64,000 nt of DNA. Source: Methylobacterium oryzihabitans (GTDB lineage: Bacteria > Pseudomonadota > Alphaproteobacteria > Rhizobiales > Beijerinckiaceae). A program made the translations under genes and the position numbers. The stretch is from assembly GCF_004004555.2 (NCBI RefSeq), contig NZ_SACP01000022.1, positions 1 to 64,000 on the forward strand, written 5' to 3'. Below are positions 51,391 to 60,588 of this stretch, piece after piece; the first letter of the stretch is position 1; the number at the start of each line of letters is the position of its first letter. The notes beneath the pieces were generated by a model that worked only from the letters and a program-made list of their open reading frames with translations, searched no databases and had not been told where the DNA came from.

Positions 51391-52152
51391 CTATTCCGCC
51401 GCCGCGGCCAGCGCCCGCTCGTAGGCGCCGCTCTTCAGCGCCGGGGCGAGCCACGCATCGACCGCCTGCTTCAGGGCCGGGTCGCGGGTCATCCAGTACG
51501 CCTTGTCGGCGTGGTCGAAGCTGTCGGGCACCGCCGCCGGGCACAGCACGCCGGGGTGGCGCCGCGACTGGTAGTCGACCTCGGCGCCGTCGCTGACGAA
51601 CACGTCGGCCCGGTTCTCCGCCACCTCCTCGAAGATCGTGCGGTTGTCCGGGTGCAGGCGCTGGTTGGCGTCGGGAAAGTTCGCCCGCGCGAAGCGCTCG
51701 TTGGTGCCGCCGGGGTTGAACACCACCCGCACGTCGGGCCGGTTGATCGCCGCGATCGAGACGTAGCGCTCCCGGTCGGCGCAGCGCACCACCGGCCGCT
51801 TGCCGTCGGTCATCACCGGCACCGAGAAATCCGCCACCGCGGCCCGGTCCGGCGTCACGCTGACCCCGCCCATCGCGACGTCGTAGCGGTCGGCGACGAG
51901 GTCGTCCTTCAGGGTCTTCCAGGTCGTCGGCACGATCGTCAGGCTCACGCCGAGCGCCTTGGCGAGGTCCTCGGCCATGGTCACGTCGGCGCCCTTGAAC
52001 GTCCCGCCGTCGCGGCGCAGCGAGTAGGGGGCGTAATCCCCGGTGAGGCCGACCCGCAGGGTGCCGTCCTGCCTGATCGCCGCGAGCGGGCGCGCGGCGG
52101 CCGGAGCGGCGAGGGCGAGAAGGGCGAGGGCGGCGATGGAGGCGTGGCGCAT
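51391..52152 (-). CDS. pheC: Periplasmic cyclohexadienyl dehydratase (PheC-like)
   Basis: A 253-residue protein with signal peptide MRHASIAALALLALAAPAAA. It has the fold of polar amino-acid binding proteins, but close resemblance to PheC of Pseudomonas aeruginosa is clear from memory: TGDYAPYSLR, NPGGTNERFARANFP, HPDNRTIF and LQSR-type DYQSRRHPG. E191 in SDGAEVDYQSR aligns with the glutamate that distinguishes PheC enzymes from binding-protein ancestors. It would convert prephenate to phenylpyruvate (and arogenate to phenylalanine) in the periplasm. The absence of any ABC permease nearby supports enzyme over transporter role. Confidence 0.8.
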   Translation of the reverse strand: MRHASIAALALLALAAPAAARPLAAIRQDGTLRVGLTGDYAPYSLRRDGGTFKGADVTMAEDLAKALGVSLTIVPTTWKTLKDDLVADRYDVAMGGVSVTPDRAAVADFSVPVMTDGKRPVVRCADRERYVSIAAINRPDVRVVFNPGGTNERFARANFPDANQRLHPDNRTIFEEVAENRADVFVSDGAEVDYQSRRHPGVLCPAAVPDSFDHADKAYWMTRDPALKQAVDAWLAPALKSGAYERALAAAAE

Positions 52153-52306
52153 GGCGTCTGAGGCGTTCCCGACCCGGCAGACGGCGCCGGGCGGGCCGAG
52201 TCATCGCGGATGGCGGCGCGGCCGTAAAGGTCGGCGGCGCGAGGCTTGACAATCCGGGCGGTCCGCCCTCGATCCGGGGCGGGATGCACAGCGGGGTGAC
52301 GGCGAG

Positions 52307-53404
52307 GTGAACGGAGCGAGCGTGCGGTCCCGGCTCCTCCGCCACCGGCCCAAGCTGGTCCAGGCGCTGCGCATGACGGTGGCGAGCCTCGCCACCTACG
52401 GCCTCGGCGAGGCGTTCGGCCTGCCGCAGGCCTACTGGGCGGTCATCACCGCGATCATCGTGACGCAGAGCAGCCTCGGCAGCTCGCTGAAGGCCGCCTT
52501 CGACCGCTTCCTCGGCTCGGTGCTCGGCGCGGCCTATGGCGGCCTCGTGACCTTCGTGGTGCCCCATCACGGCGGCTGGACCAGCGCCCTCGCGCTGAGT
52601 CTCGCGGTGGCGCCGCTCGCCGTCGCGGCGGCGGCCTCGGCGGGTTTCCGGATCGCGCCGATCACCGCGGTCATCGTGCTGCTGGGCACCACCGGGGCGA
52701 CGCTCGGACCGCTGGCCTTCGCCCTCGACCGCCTGCTGGAGGTCGGCCTCGGCTGCGCCGTCGGCCTGCTGGTGTCGCTCGTCGTCGCGCCGGCCCGGGC
52801 GACGCGGGCCCTCGTCGCGCAGGCCGGCCGCACCGCCGAGCTCCTCGCCGACCAGCTCGCGGCGCTCGCCACCCTTGAGGCCGAGGAATCGGTCGAGGCG
52901 CTCGCCCTGCCGCTCGCCACCCGGCGCAGCCTCGCGCGGCTCGAAGCCCTGGTCGCGGAGGCCGACCGCGAGCGCCGCAGCCGCCTCGCGGTGCTGGCCG
53001 ATCCAGACCCGCTGCTGCGCACCCTGCTGCGCCTGCGCCACGACATCGTGATGCTGCGCCGGACCGTGCGCGAGGCCGGCACCGACGTGATGCGGGCGCA
53101 TGTCGCGGCGCCGTGGGCCGCCGCCGCCAGCGCCGGCGCCGAGCGGCTGCGGGCGATCGCCGCCGCCCTGGCCGGAGGCCGCGCCGCCGCCCCCGAGAGC
53201 CGCGACCTGACCGAGGCTGTCTCCGCCTATCGCGGCGCGATCGACGAGATGCACCGCAGCCACCGCACCGACGCCCTCACCACCGACGGGATCGGGCGGA
53301 TCTTCTGGATCGCGTTCTCCCTCGACCAGCTCCGGCGCAACCTCGACGACCTCGCCGAACGCGCCGGCGACATGGCCCGCGACGAGGCCGACCGGGCCGG
53401 GTGA
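52307..53404 (+). CDS. FUSC-type inner-membrane exporter
   Basis: A 365-residue protein. Six hydrophobic segments lie in the first 165 residues (LATYGLGEAFGLPQAYWAVITAIIVTQSSLGSSLKAAFDRFLGS is the FUSC/aromatic-acid exporter signature) followed by a long helical soluble domain of about 200 residues. Members export aromatic acids or related compounds. It is divergent from pheC, hinting at aromatic substrates. The GTG at 52307 is taken as start with GGCGAG before; GTG 52322 is an alternative. Confidence 0.85.
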   Translation: MNGASVRSRLLRHRPKLVQALRMTVASLATYGLGEAFGLPQAYWAVITAIIVTQSSLGSSLKAAFDRFLGSVLGAAYGGLVTFVVPHHGGWTSALALSLAVAPLAVAAAASAGFRIAPITAVIVLLGTTGATLGPLAFALDRLLEVGLGCAVGLLVSLVVAPARATRALVAQAGRTAELLADQLAALATLEAEESVEALALPLATRRSLARLEALVAEADRERRSRLAVLADPDPLLRTLLRLRHDIVMLRRTVREAGTDVMRAHVAAPWAAAASAGAERLRAIAAALAGGRAAAPESRDLTEAVSAYRGAIDEMHRSHRTDALTTDGIGRIFWIAFSLDQLRRNLDDLAERAGDMARDEADRAG

Positions 53405-53472
53405 GATGTCGTCGCGCCGCCGCGCCTGCCGGGTTAGGGTCGCGGCAGACGCGATCATCGACAGGAGGTTCC

Positions 53473-54963
53473 GTGCCGACCGAGTACGCCGACGAGCTGA
53501 GGCCGATGGAGACGGTGGCCGACCCGGAGACCGCGGTCGACCGCCTCGTCGCCCTGCACGAGACCGCGACCGGGGCCCTGCGGGAGGCGCTGTCGCGCTT
53601 CCTCGCCGGCGGGCCGCCGCCGGACGCGACCGAGCGCCTCGGCTTCCGTTACCCGGAGCTGCGCCTGAACTACCGTCCGACCGGGCCGATGCCGCGGATC
53701 AAGCGCGCCACCGCGAAGTTCCAGGGGCCCGGCCTCTACGCCACGACCGTCACCCAGCCCGACCATTTCCGCGCCTACCTGCTGGAGCAGTTGCACCCGC
53801 TGATCGCGGATTACGGCGCGACGATCGAGGTCGGGCTGAGCGCCCAGGAGATCCCGTACCCCTACGTGGTCGAGCCCGGGGCCGAGCTGAACCGCGGCGA
53901 CTCGACGTCGAGCGAGCTCGCCCGCTGGTTCCCGACCCCGATGCTGTCGAGCGTCGGCGACGAGATCGCCGACGGGCTGTGGCTCGACGTGCCCGACGAG
54001 TCGCGGCCGCTCGCTTTGTTCGACGGGCCGCGGGTCGACTACTCGCTGCGCCGGCTCGTGCATTACACCGGCTCGGACTGGCGCGGGATCCAGCCGTGGA
54101 TCCTGCTCACCAACTACCACCGCTACGTCGACCAGTTCGTCCGCGTCGGCCTGTCGGCCCTCGCCGGCTCGCCCGACCGCTACGCGCGCCTGATCCTGCC
54201 CGGCGGCATCGCGGTCGAGGCGGGCGAGGCCGCCGGGGCCGACCCGGCGGCCCTCATCGCCGCCTCGCCCTGGCACCGCTACCAGATGCCGGCCTACCAC
54301 CTCGTCGGCCGCGACGGGCAGGGCACGACGCTGGTCAACATCGGCGTCGGCCCCTCCAACGCCAAGACGATCACCGACCACCTCGCGGTGCTGCGGCCGC
54401 ATTGCTGGCTGATGGTCGGGCATTGCGGCGGCCTGCGCCAGTCGCAGACCATCGGCGACTACGTCCTCGCCCACGGCTACCTGCGCCGCGACCGCATCCT
54501 CGACGAGCTGGTGCCGCCCGACGTGCCGATCCCGGCGCTCGCCGAGGTCCAGGTCGCGCTCCAGGACGCCGCCGCCGCGGTCACCGGCGAGCGCGCCGAG
54601 GCGCTCAAGCGCCGCCTGCGCACCGGGACGGTGGTCACCTACGACGACCGCAACTGGGAGCTGCGCTGGTCGCAGGAGCGGCGGCGGATCAACCTGTCGC
54701 GGGCGATCGGCGTCGACATGGAGAGCGGCACGATCGCGGCGCAGGGCTACCGGCTGCGGGTGCCCTACGGCACGCTGCTGTGCGTCTCCGACAAGCCGCT
54801 GCACGGCGAGATCAAGCTGCCGGGTGCCGCCAACGCGTTCTACGAGCGGGCGATCGGCGAGCACCTGCTGATCGGCCTCGCCACCCTCGACGCCCTCCGG
54901 CGCGACCGCAGCGGCCTCCATTCGCGCAAGCTGCGCAGCTTCGACGAGCCGCCGTTCCGCTGA
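53473..54963 (+). CDS. amn: AMP nucleosidase
   Basis: A 496-residue enzyme that splits AMP into adenine and ribose 5-phosphate, regulating the adenylate pool. The N-terminal domain (RLGFRYPELRLNYRPTGPMPRIKRATAKFQGPGLYATTVTQP) and catalytic domain with NIGVGPSNAKTITDHLAVLRPHCWLMVGHCGGLR and GVDMESGTIAAQGYRLRVPYGTLLCVSDKPLHGEIKLP are typical Amn. AGGAGG ends four bases before the GTG start at 53473. Confidence 0.95.
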   Translation: MPTEYADELRPMETVADPETAVDRLVALHETATGALREALSRFLAGGPPPDATERLGFRYPELRLNYRPTGPMPRIKRATAKFQGPGLYATTVTQPDHFRAYLLEQLHPLIADYGATIEVGLSAQEIPYPYVVEPGAELNRGDSTSSELARWFPTPMLSSVGDEIADGLWLDVPDESRPLALFDGPRVDYSLRRLVHYTGSDWRGIQPWILLTNYHRYVDQFVRVGLSALAGSPDRYARLILPGGIAVEAGEAAGADPAALIAASPWHRYQMPAYHLVGRDGQGTTLVNIGVGPSNAKTITDHLAVLRPHCWLMVGHCGGLRQSQTIGDYVLAHGYLRRDRILDELVPPDVPIPALAEVQVALQDAAAAVTGERAEALKRRLRTGTVVTYDDRNWELRWSQERRRINLSRAIGVDMESGTIAAQGYRLRVPYGTLLCVSDKPLHGEIKLPGAANAFYERAIGEHLLIGLATLDALRRDRSGLHSRKLRSFDEPPFR

Positions 54964-55183
54964 CGCAGAGGTCGTCCGGGAACCCATGCCTGTTTCGGAC
55001 GTTCTTCAGTGTTGGTTGCCCCAAATCTTCTTTTGCTGGCTCCGACTTGGTATCGCCGCGATTTTGGGGTCATCGGACAAGAATTCGGGTGCTATCGTGC
55101 GATGTTGGTGGGCCCGGTAACCTCATCTTAATGCCGGAAGTCTTTGCTGAGGCCATATCCCTCCCAAGGCCTCCGGATCCGTC

Positions 55184-56875
55184 ATGATCTCGCATGTCCG
55201 CAATCTGAAAATCGCCGTCAAGGTGGGCGTTGTCCTGGTGCTCATCAGCGTCACCGGCCTCGCGACATCCGGTCTGATGCTTCGCAACCTCTCCACGATC
55301 GAGGATACGTCGCGCTGGTCGAGCCACACCCACGAGGTTCTCGGGCAGGTCAACCGGATCGTCACCGAGATGGTGAACCAGGAGACCGGTCTGCGCGGAT
55401 ACCTGATCGCCGGCAGCGAGAGCTTCCTCGAACCCTACCGGCAGGGCGTCGACGCCTATGGGCGGGCGATGTCCGAGGCCCGGCGCCTCGTCGCCGACAA
55501 TCCGGCCCAGCTCGACCGCCTCTCCGCCCTCGACCGTCTCGCCCGGCAGTGGCGCGAGGGGGTGGCCGAGCACGAGATCCGTATGATGCGCAATCCCGCC
55601 ACCCAGGCCGAGGCCCGGCAGCTGGAGGTCGGCGGCGCCGGCAAGGCGGTGATGGACCCGCTGCGGGCCAAGGCCGCGGAGATCATCGCGGTCGAGGCCG
55701 GTCTGCTCAAGACCCGGGCGGCCGAGGCCGAGGCTGCGGGCGCCCGGGCCCGCTGGATCGCCGGCGCCGGCCTCCTGGCGATCCTGGCCTGCGCGGTCGC
55801 CGGGATCGGCCTGCTTCAGGCCGGCGTCGTCGGGCCGATCCGCCGGATGACCGCCGCGATGGGACGCCTCGCCGGCGGCGACCTCGGCACCGCGGTCGAG
55901 GGGGCCGGGCGCCGCGACGAGATCGGGGCGATGGCCGCGGCCATCCAGGTGTTCAAGGACAACCTGATCCGCACCCGCGACCTCGAAGCCGAGGCCGAGC
56001 TCGCCCGGGCCGGCGTCGAGGCGCAGCGCAAGGCGGCGATGCGCGAACTGGCCGGCCGCTTCGAGGCGTCGGTCGGCGGCATCATCGAGGTGGTGCGCTC
56101 CGCCGCGACCGAGCTGCAGGCCACCGCCCGCGCGATGAGCGCCACCGCGACGGAGACCGCGGCCCAGTCGACCTCGGTGGCGGCCGCCGCCGGGCAGGCG
56201 TCGGACAACGTCGCCACCGTCGCGGCGGCGGCCGAGGAACTCGGCGCGTCGGTGTCCGAGATCGGCCGGCAGGTCGCCGGATCGGCCTCGCTCGCGGGTT
56301 CGGCCGCCGAGGAGGCGACGCACACCGCCCACCTGGTGCGCGAACTCAGCACCAGCGCGACGCAGATCGGCAACGTCGTCGGGCTGATCTCGACCATCGC
56401 CAGCCAGACCAACCTGCTGGCGCTGAACGCCACGATCGAGGCGGCGCGGGCCGGCGAGGCCGGACGCGGCTTCGCCGTGGTCGCCGCGGAGGTCAAGGAA
56501 CTCGCCACCCAGACCACCCGGGCGACCGAGGAGATCGCGCGCCAGATCGGCCAGATCCAGGGGGCGACGGGTCAGGCGGTGACGGCGATCGACGCGATCA
56601 CCGGCCGGGTCCGGGAGATGGACACGCTGGCCGCCGCGATCGCCGCGGCGGTCGAGGAGCAGGGCTCGGCGACGCAGGAGATCGTGCGCAACGTCGCCCA
56701 GGCCGCCACCGGCACCGACGAGGTCCGCGGCAACATCGCCGGGGTGGCCCAGGCGTCCGAGGCCACCGGCGCCTCGGCGAGCCAGGTCCTCTCCGCCGCC
56801 GCCGACCTCGCGCAGCAGGCCGAGACCCTCGGCGGGGAGGTCGACCGCTTCCTCGCGACGGTGCGGGCGGCCTGA
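55184..56875 (+). CDS. Methyl-accepting chemotaxis protein with CHASE3 sensor
   Basis: A 563-residue receptor. First segment VKVGVVLVLISVTGLATSGLML, then a CHASE3-like domain of about 150 residues with HEVLGQVNRIVTEMVNQETGLRGYLIAG, second segment IAGAGLLAILACAVAGIGLLQA, HAMP, and the MCP signalling domain with ISTIASQTNLLALNATIEAARAGEAGRGFAVVAAEVKELA at the tip. No C-terminal CheR-binding pentapeptide is seen. It signals through CheA/CheW to the flagella. The 220 bp before it is AT-richer and probably holds its promoter. Confidence 0.95.
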   Translation: MISHVRNLKIAVKVGVVLVLISVTGLATSGLMLRNLSTIEDTSRWSSHTHEVLGQVNRIVTEMVNQETGLRGYLIAGSESFLEPYRQGVDAYGRAMSEARRLVADNPAQLDRLSALDRLARQWREGVAEHEIRMMRNPATQAEARQLEVGGAGKAVMDPLRAKAAEIIAVEAGLLKTRAAEAEAAGARARWIAGAGLLAILACAVAGIGLLQAGVVGPIRRMTAAMGRLAGGDLGTAVEGAGRRDEIGAMAAAIQVFKDNLIRTRDLEAEAELARAGVEAQRKAAMRELAGRFEASVGGIIEVVRSAATELQATARAMSATATETAAQSTSVAAAAGQASDNVATVAAAAEELGASVSEIGRQVAGSASLAGSAAEEATHTAHLVRELSTSATQIGNVVGLISTIASQTNLLALNATIEAARAGEAGRGFAVVAAEVKELATQTTRATEEIARQIGQIQGATGQAVTAIDAITGRVREMDTLAAAIAAAVEEQGSATQEIVRNVAQAATGTDEVRGNIAGVAQASEATGASASQVLSAAADLAQQAETLGGEVDRFLATVRAA

Positions 56876-56923
56876 TCCCGGCGACGTCTCCCGCTCGGAG
56901 CCGTCATCCCGGAGGCCGCGGGT

Positions 56924-57160
56924 TCAGCGGACCTCGGCGACCTTGCGGCTGAGGCCCGACACCGGCTCGGCCGGGGCGCGGACCGGCTGCGGGGTGGTCG
57001 ACAGCTCGGCCTGCGGGCGGGTCGCCTGCGTCGCCCGGGCCATGTCGCGGTAGAGCGGCGGGAACACGGTGACGCTCGCGTCCTGGGCTAGGGCGGCCGT
57101 GCCGCCGAGGAGGGCGGTAACGAGGAGCGTGCCGGCGGCAGCGAGGCTGAGGTGACGCAT
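56924..57160 (-). CDS. Small secreted hypothetical protein
   Basis: A 78-residue product: signal peptide MRHLSLAAAGTLLVTALLGGTAALAQ and a short proline-containing mature part (DASVTVFPPLYRDMARATQATRP). No family recognised. The leader region of this minus-strand gene carries a near-palindrome at 57203-57218. Confidence 0.55.
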   Translation of the reverse strand: MRHLSLAAAGTLLVTALLGGTAALAQDASVTVFPPLYRDMARATQATRPQAELSTTPQPVRAPAEPVSGLSRKVAEVR

Positions 57161-57202
57161 GGGAGAATCCGTTCCTGTCGTGTGAAGACAGGAAAGCACG
57201 GA

Positions 57203-57218
57203 TTGTTGCATTGCACAA
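57203..57218. promoter_or_regulatory. Near-palindrome upstream of the small secreted protein
   Basis: TTGTTGCATTGCACAA pairs with itself except at a few positions and lies 43 bp before the start in an AT-rich leader. TGCA-containing palindromes of this kind are used by PhaR-like regulators in alphaproteobacteria, but the link is only a suggestion. Confidence 0.35.
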
Positions 57219-57311
57219 TAAGAATTGATGCACCGCAATATAGTGCCGTGCATTGGTCGATCCGGCAGTAGAGTGCCGGATCGACTGCCGGGGATCCCGC
57301 CGGCCCGCGTC

Positions 57312-57420
57312 ATACCAACGGTGCTTGGAAATGGCCTTTGGTTCTACTCTCGAATTTCCGCTAAGCGTCTGGCTTGGTGTCGGAAATTCGAGATGCGTCA
57401 GCATCCCGGGCCGTTGGTAT
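57312..57420. repeat. 109-bp element with 10-bp terminal inverted repeats
   Basis: ATACCAACGG (57312-57321) and CCGTTGGTAT (57411-57420) are exact terminal inverted repeats. Inside, CTCGAATTTCCG (57349-57360) and CGGAAATTCGAG (57381-57392) form a perfect 12-bp stem. This part of the 566-bp gap between genes holds no gene; the layout suits a MITE or REP-like element. Confidence 0.6.
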
Positions 57421-57521
57421 CAGTTGCTCACCGGCATGGCCGTCCCTTGCGGATGAAACGGGATCGCGGATTTTCTGCACCCGTTGCAGCCATCGAAGAC
57501 AGTTTTCGTCTTAGCGCGGGT

Positions 57522-57674
57522 CTCCCTCTCCCGAGTGGGAGAGGGGACAGGGGTGAGGGTGGCTCGGGTGCAGAATCAAGCCCAACGGCTGAGCTGTGCA
57601 GCTCGACCTTCAGGTCTCCATTCTGCATCGTCTCCACCCTCACCCCTACCCCTCTCCCACCCGGGAGAGGGGAT
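57522..57674. repeat. Large inverted repeat (element 3)
   Basis: Arms of about 37 bases (57522-57562 and 57634-57674) pair with few mismatches: CTCTCCCGAGTGGGAGAGG and CCTCTCCCACCCGGGAGAGG are each hairpins, and GGGGTGAGGGTG pairs with CACCCTCACCCC. It lies at the downstream side of the DegP gene and may terminate its transcription. Confidence 0.7.
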
Positions 57675-57726
57675 CCCGCGCTCAAAATTTCTGATTTAAA
57701 ATCAATCGTTTACAACCAGTTTCCAT

Positions 57727-59157
57727 TTAGCCCCCGAAGACCGAGGTGAGCTGCTGGCCGTTGCGGCTGATCGTGACCTCCCACATCGATTGCGGCGCCC
57801 GGGTCGCGCGTTCCAGGTCGCGGGTGGTCGGCACCGGGGTGCCGTTCACCGCCACGACGAGGTCGCCCTTCTGCAGGCCGGCGCGGTTGGCGATGCTGCC
57901 GGGATCGATCTCGGTGATGACCACGCCGTCGTTGCCGCTGTCGAGCTGCATCTCCTCGGCGACGGCGGGGGAGAGGTTCATCGCGGTGGCGCCGAGGAAG
58001 GGCGAGCGCGTCTTGACCTTCAGGGCGTCGCGCGGCCGGGTCTCGGGCGCCGGGGCCAGACGCACCGGGACGGTGATCCGGCTGGTGCCGCGCAGGACCG
58101 TGAACCGGGTCTCGCCGCTCACTCCCTTGAGCGCGAAGCGGTAGCCGAACGCCTCGGGGTCGTCGACCGCCTGGTTGTCGACCGACAGGATCACGTCGCC
58201 GCGCTTGAGGCCGGCCTCCTCGGCCGGGCTCTTGCCCTGGAGGCTCGCCACGAGCACGCCGGTCGGATGGTCGAGGCCGACGCTGTCGGCGATGTCCGGG
58301 GTGACGTTCTGGAGCCGCGCCCCGAGCCACGGCCGGCGCACGGTGCGCCCGCCGCCCTTGGCGGTCTCGACCACCGCCCGGACCATACTGGCGGGGATGG
58401 CGAAGCCGATGCCGTGGCTGCCGCCGGACTGCGAGTAGATCGCCGAGTTGATGCCGACGAGGCCGCCGTTGAGGTCGACGAGGGCGCCGCCGGAATTGCC
58501 CGGGTTGATCGCCGCGTCGGTCTGGATGAAGAACTGGTAGTCCGACGAGCCGACCTGGGTGCGCGCCAGCGCCGAGATGATGCCCTGGGTCACGGTCTGG
58601 CCGACGCCGAACGGGTTGCCGATGGCGATGACGAAGTCGCCGACCTGGAGCCCCTCCGAATCGCCGAACTCCATCGGCACGAGGCCACCGGTCGGCGCCT
58701 TGATCTTCAGCACCGCGAGGTCGGTGCGGGGATCGCGCAGGACGATCTGCGCCTCGAACTCCCGCCGGTCGGCGAGCGCCACCTTCACCTCGTTCATGTT
58801 CTCGATGACGTGGTTGTTGGTGACGATCAGCCCGGCGGCGTCGACGATCACCCCCGAGCCGAGGGAGCGCTGGGCACGCTCCTGCGGCACCCCGCCGGGC
58901 CCGGCATCGCCGAAGAACCGGCGCAGGAACTCGTCCATCGCGCCGCGGCCGGCGGCCCGGCGCTCGACATGGGTGCCGTAGACGTTGACGACCGAGGGCG
59001 CCGCCCGCTTGACCAGGGGGGCGAAGGAGAGCTGGACCTGCGCCTTGCTCTCCGGCAGGGCGCGGAACGGCACCTTGTCGGCCTGGGCCGCGGCCGGACC
59101 GGCGGCGGCCGAGCCGAGCAGGGTCGCGGCGAGCAGAAGGGGCAGCGGTCGGCGCAT
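57727..59157 (-). CDS. Periplasmic DegP/HtrA serine protease
   Basis: A 476-residue protease with signal peptide MRRPLPLLLAATLLGSAAAGPAAAQ. The triad is H116 (TNNHVI), D146 (RTDLAVLKI) and S222 (NPGNSGGAL). Two PDZ domains follow, beginning RPWLGARLQNVTPDIADSVGL and SPFLGATAMNLSPAVAEEM. It degrades or refolds misfolded envelope proteins. The extended loop DEFLRRFFGDAGPGG in the N-terminal region is characteristic of DegP/DegQ-like proteins. Transcribed alone, away from the glycosyltransferase by 33 bp. Confidence 0.94.
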   Translation of the reverse strand: MRRPLPLLLAATLLGSAAAGPAAAQADKVPFRALPESKAQVQLSFAPLVKRAAPSVVNVYGTHVERRAAGRGAMDEFLRRFFGDAGPGGVPQERAQRSLGSGVIVDAAGLIVTNNHVIENMNEVKVALADRREFEAQIVLRDPRTDLAVLKIKAPTGGLVPMEFGDSEGLQVGDFVIAIGNPFGVGQTVTQGIISALARTQVGSSDYQFFIQTDAAINPGNSGGALVDLNGGLVGINSAIYSQSGGSHGIGFAIPASMVRAVVETAKGGGRTVRRPWLGARLQNVTPDIADSVGLDHPTGVLVASLQGKSPAEEAGLKRGDVILSVDNQAVDDPEAFGYRFALKGVSGETRFTVLRGTSRITVPVRLAPAPETRPRDALKVKTRSPFLGATAMNLSPAVAEEMQLDSGNDGVVITEIDPGSIANRAGLQKGDLVVAVNGTPVPTTRDLERATRAPQSMWEVTISRNGQQLTSVFGG

Positions 59158-59190
59158 TGAGGGTGGCTCCGGGATATCGTCGGCCGACCC

Positions 59191-60444
59191 CTATATAGCA
59201 CTGCGCTCAAAACATGGCGCCTCGGCCGCGGCCGGGGCCAGCATCGCCCCGTAGAGGCGGCACAGCGCCCGCGCATGGGCGTCGAGGCTCGCGGGGGCGG
59301 CCCAGTAGCGGGCATGGGCGGCGGCCCCCATCCGGCGCACCCGGTCGTCGTCGCGCAAGCTCCCGACCGCCGCCGCGAGGGCCTCCGGCTCGGGCGCGAC
59401 CACGAACCCGGTCTCGCCCGGCGCGATCCGCTCGGCGGCGCCCGCGCGGTCGGAGGCGATCGCCGGGATGCCGGCGGCCAGGGCCTCGTAGACCGTCAGC
59501 GGCCCGGTCTCGAACCAGCGCGAGGGCGCCAGCACCGCCCGGGCGCGGTCGCGCAGCAGCGCCTCGACCGCCGCCGGCTCGCGCCAGCCCGCCATCTCGA
59601 CCCCGGGCTGGCCGCTCAGCTCGCCCGCGAGCGGCCCGTCGCCGACGAACAGGGCGGTCAGGCCGGCCCGGGCGGCGGCCTCGGCGACGAGGTCGGCCCC
59701 CTTCTCGCGGGTGAGGCGGCCGACGAAGGCGACGGCGTCGCCGCGCTCCGGCCGGGCCGGCGCCGCCCGCGCGACCCGGACCGGGTTGTCGATGCGATGG
59801 TGGCGGAACGGCCGCCCGGCGAGCAGCGGCGCGAGCCGGGCGAGGCTGCCGTCGGAGACGTGGACGAGGTCGACCGGACGGTCGCGGAAGGAGCGGTCGA
59901 AGGCCAGCCGGGTCGCGGCGCCGCGGGCGAACCGGACGAGCTTGTGCGCCCGCGACTGCGGATCGCACGGCGCCGAAAAGCAGGACGGCGACAGCGGCGC
60001 CAGCCCGCACGGCTCGCCGGCGTCGAACCGGTAATAGACTCCGTTCGGGCAGGCGAGGAAGTAGTCGTGGACGGTGAGCGCGAGCGGACACCCGGCGGCG
60101 GCGAGCGCCGGCAGGATCGCCGGCGACAGGCTGCGGGTCCACTGGTGCAGGTGGATCAGGTCGGGGGCGAGACCGCGCAGGACCTCGCCGAGGCGGTGGG
60201 CGGCGTCGCGGTTCCAGATTCCCTCCAGCGCGCCGCGCCACGCCGGGAGGTCCCAGACGTCGGGCAGGCCGAGGCCGATCCGGCGGATCCCGGGATGGTC
60301 GAGGAGCGGATCGGCCGGGCCGTCGACCCCGTGGACGAAGCCGACCGCGACGCCGCGCTCGGCGAGGGCGCGGGCCGATTCGATCGCGACCTTCTCGGCC
60401 CCGCCGCGCGCCTGGGAAAAGTTCGTCACGACGACGACGTGCAT
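59191..60444 (-). CDS. Glycosyltransferase family 4
   Basis: A 417-residue GT-B enzyme. VVTNFSQARGGAEKVAIESARALAERG opens the acceptor domain; DRARAVLAPSRWFETGPLTVYEALAAGIPAIASDRAGAAERI is the nucleotide-sugar E-x7-E region typical of GT4, with FVGRLTREKGADLV before it. Proteins of this kind transfer mannose, glucose or similar sugars in polysaccharide or lipid synthesis. With the GDP-mannose genes downstream, mannosylation is plausible. The gene lies upstream of degP on the same strand. Confidence 0.85.
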   Translation of the reverse strand: MHVVVVTNFSQARGGAEKVAIESARALAERGVAVGFVHGVDGPADPLLDHPGIRRIGLGLPDVWDLPAWRGALEGIWNRDAAHRLGEVLRGLAPDLIHLHQWTRSLSPAILPALAAAGCPLALTVHDYFLACPNGVYYRFDAGEPCGLAPLSPSCFSAPCDPQSRAHKLVRFARGAATRLAFDRSFRDRPVDLVHVSDGSLARLAPLLAGRPFRHHRIDNPVRVARAAPARPERGDAVAFVGRLTREKGADLVAEAAARAGLTALFVGDGPLAGELSGQPGVEMAGWREPAAVEALLRDRARAVLAPSRWFETGPLTVYEALAAGIPAIASDRAGAAERIAPGETGFVVAPEPEALAAAVGSLRDDDRVRRMGAAAHARYWAAPASLDAHARALCRLYGAMLAPAAAEAPCFERSAI

Positions 60445-60588
60445 GGCCGGCTCCGCCCGTTTCGGGACGCTGAGCCTAGCCGCCGCCGGGTTTACCGGCG
60501 CTCAACGGCCGGAACGGGGCGCAACAGCCCCGCCGGTCGCGCGTTGAGCCCTCGACCGGCGCCCGAGGCGCCCGACAGGAGACCCGCG

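Noticed and set aside
51391..52152. Annotation as an amino-acid ABC binding protein
   Set aside because: The fold fits, but motifs and E191 match PheC better and no transporter genes are nearby; kept only as an alternative.
57161..57726. Possible small genes in the 566-bp gap
   Set aside because: Open frames here cross the inverted repeats and have no start site or composition like neighbouring genes.
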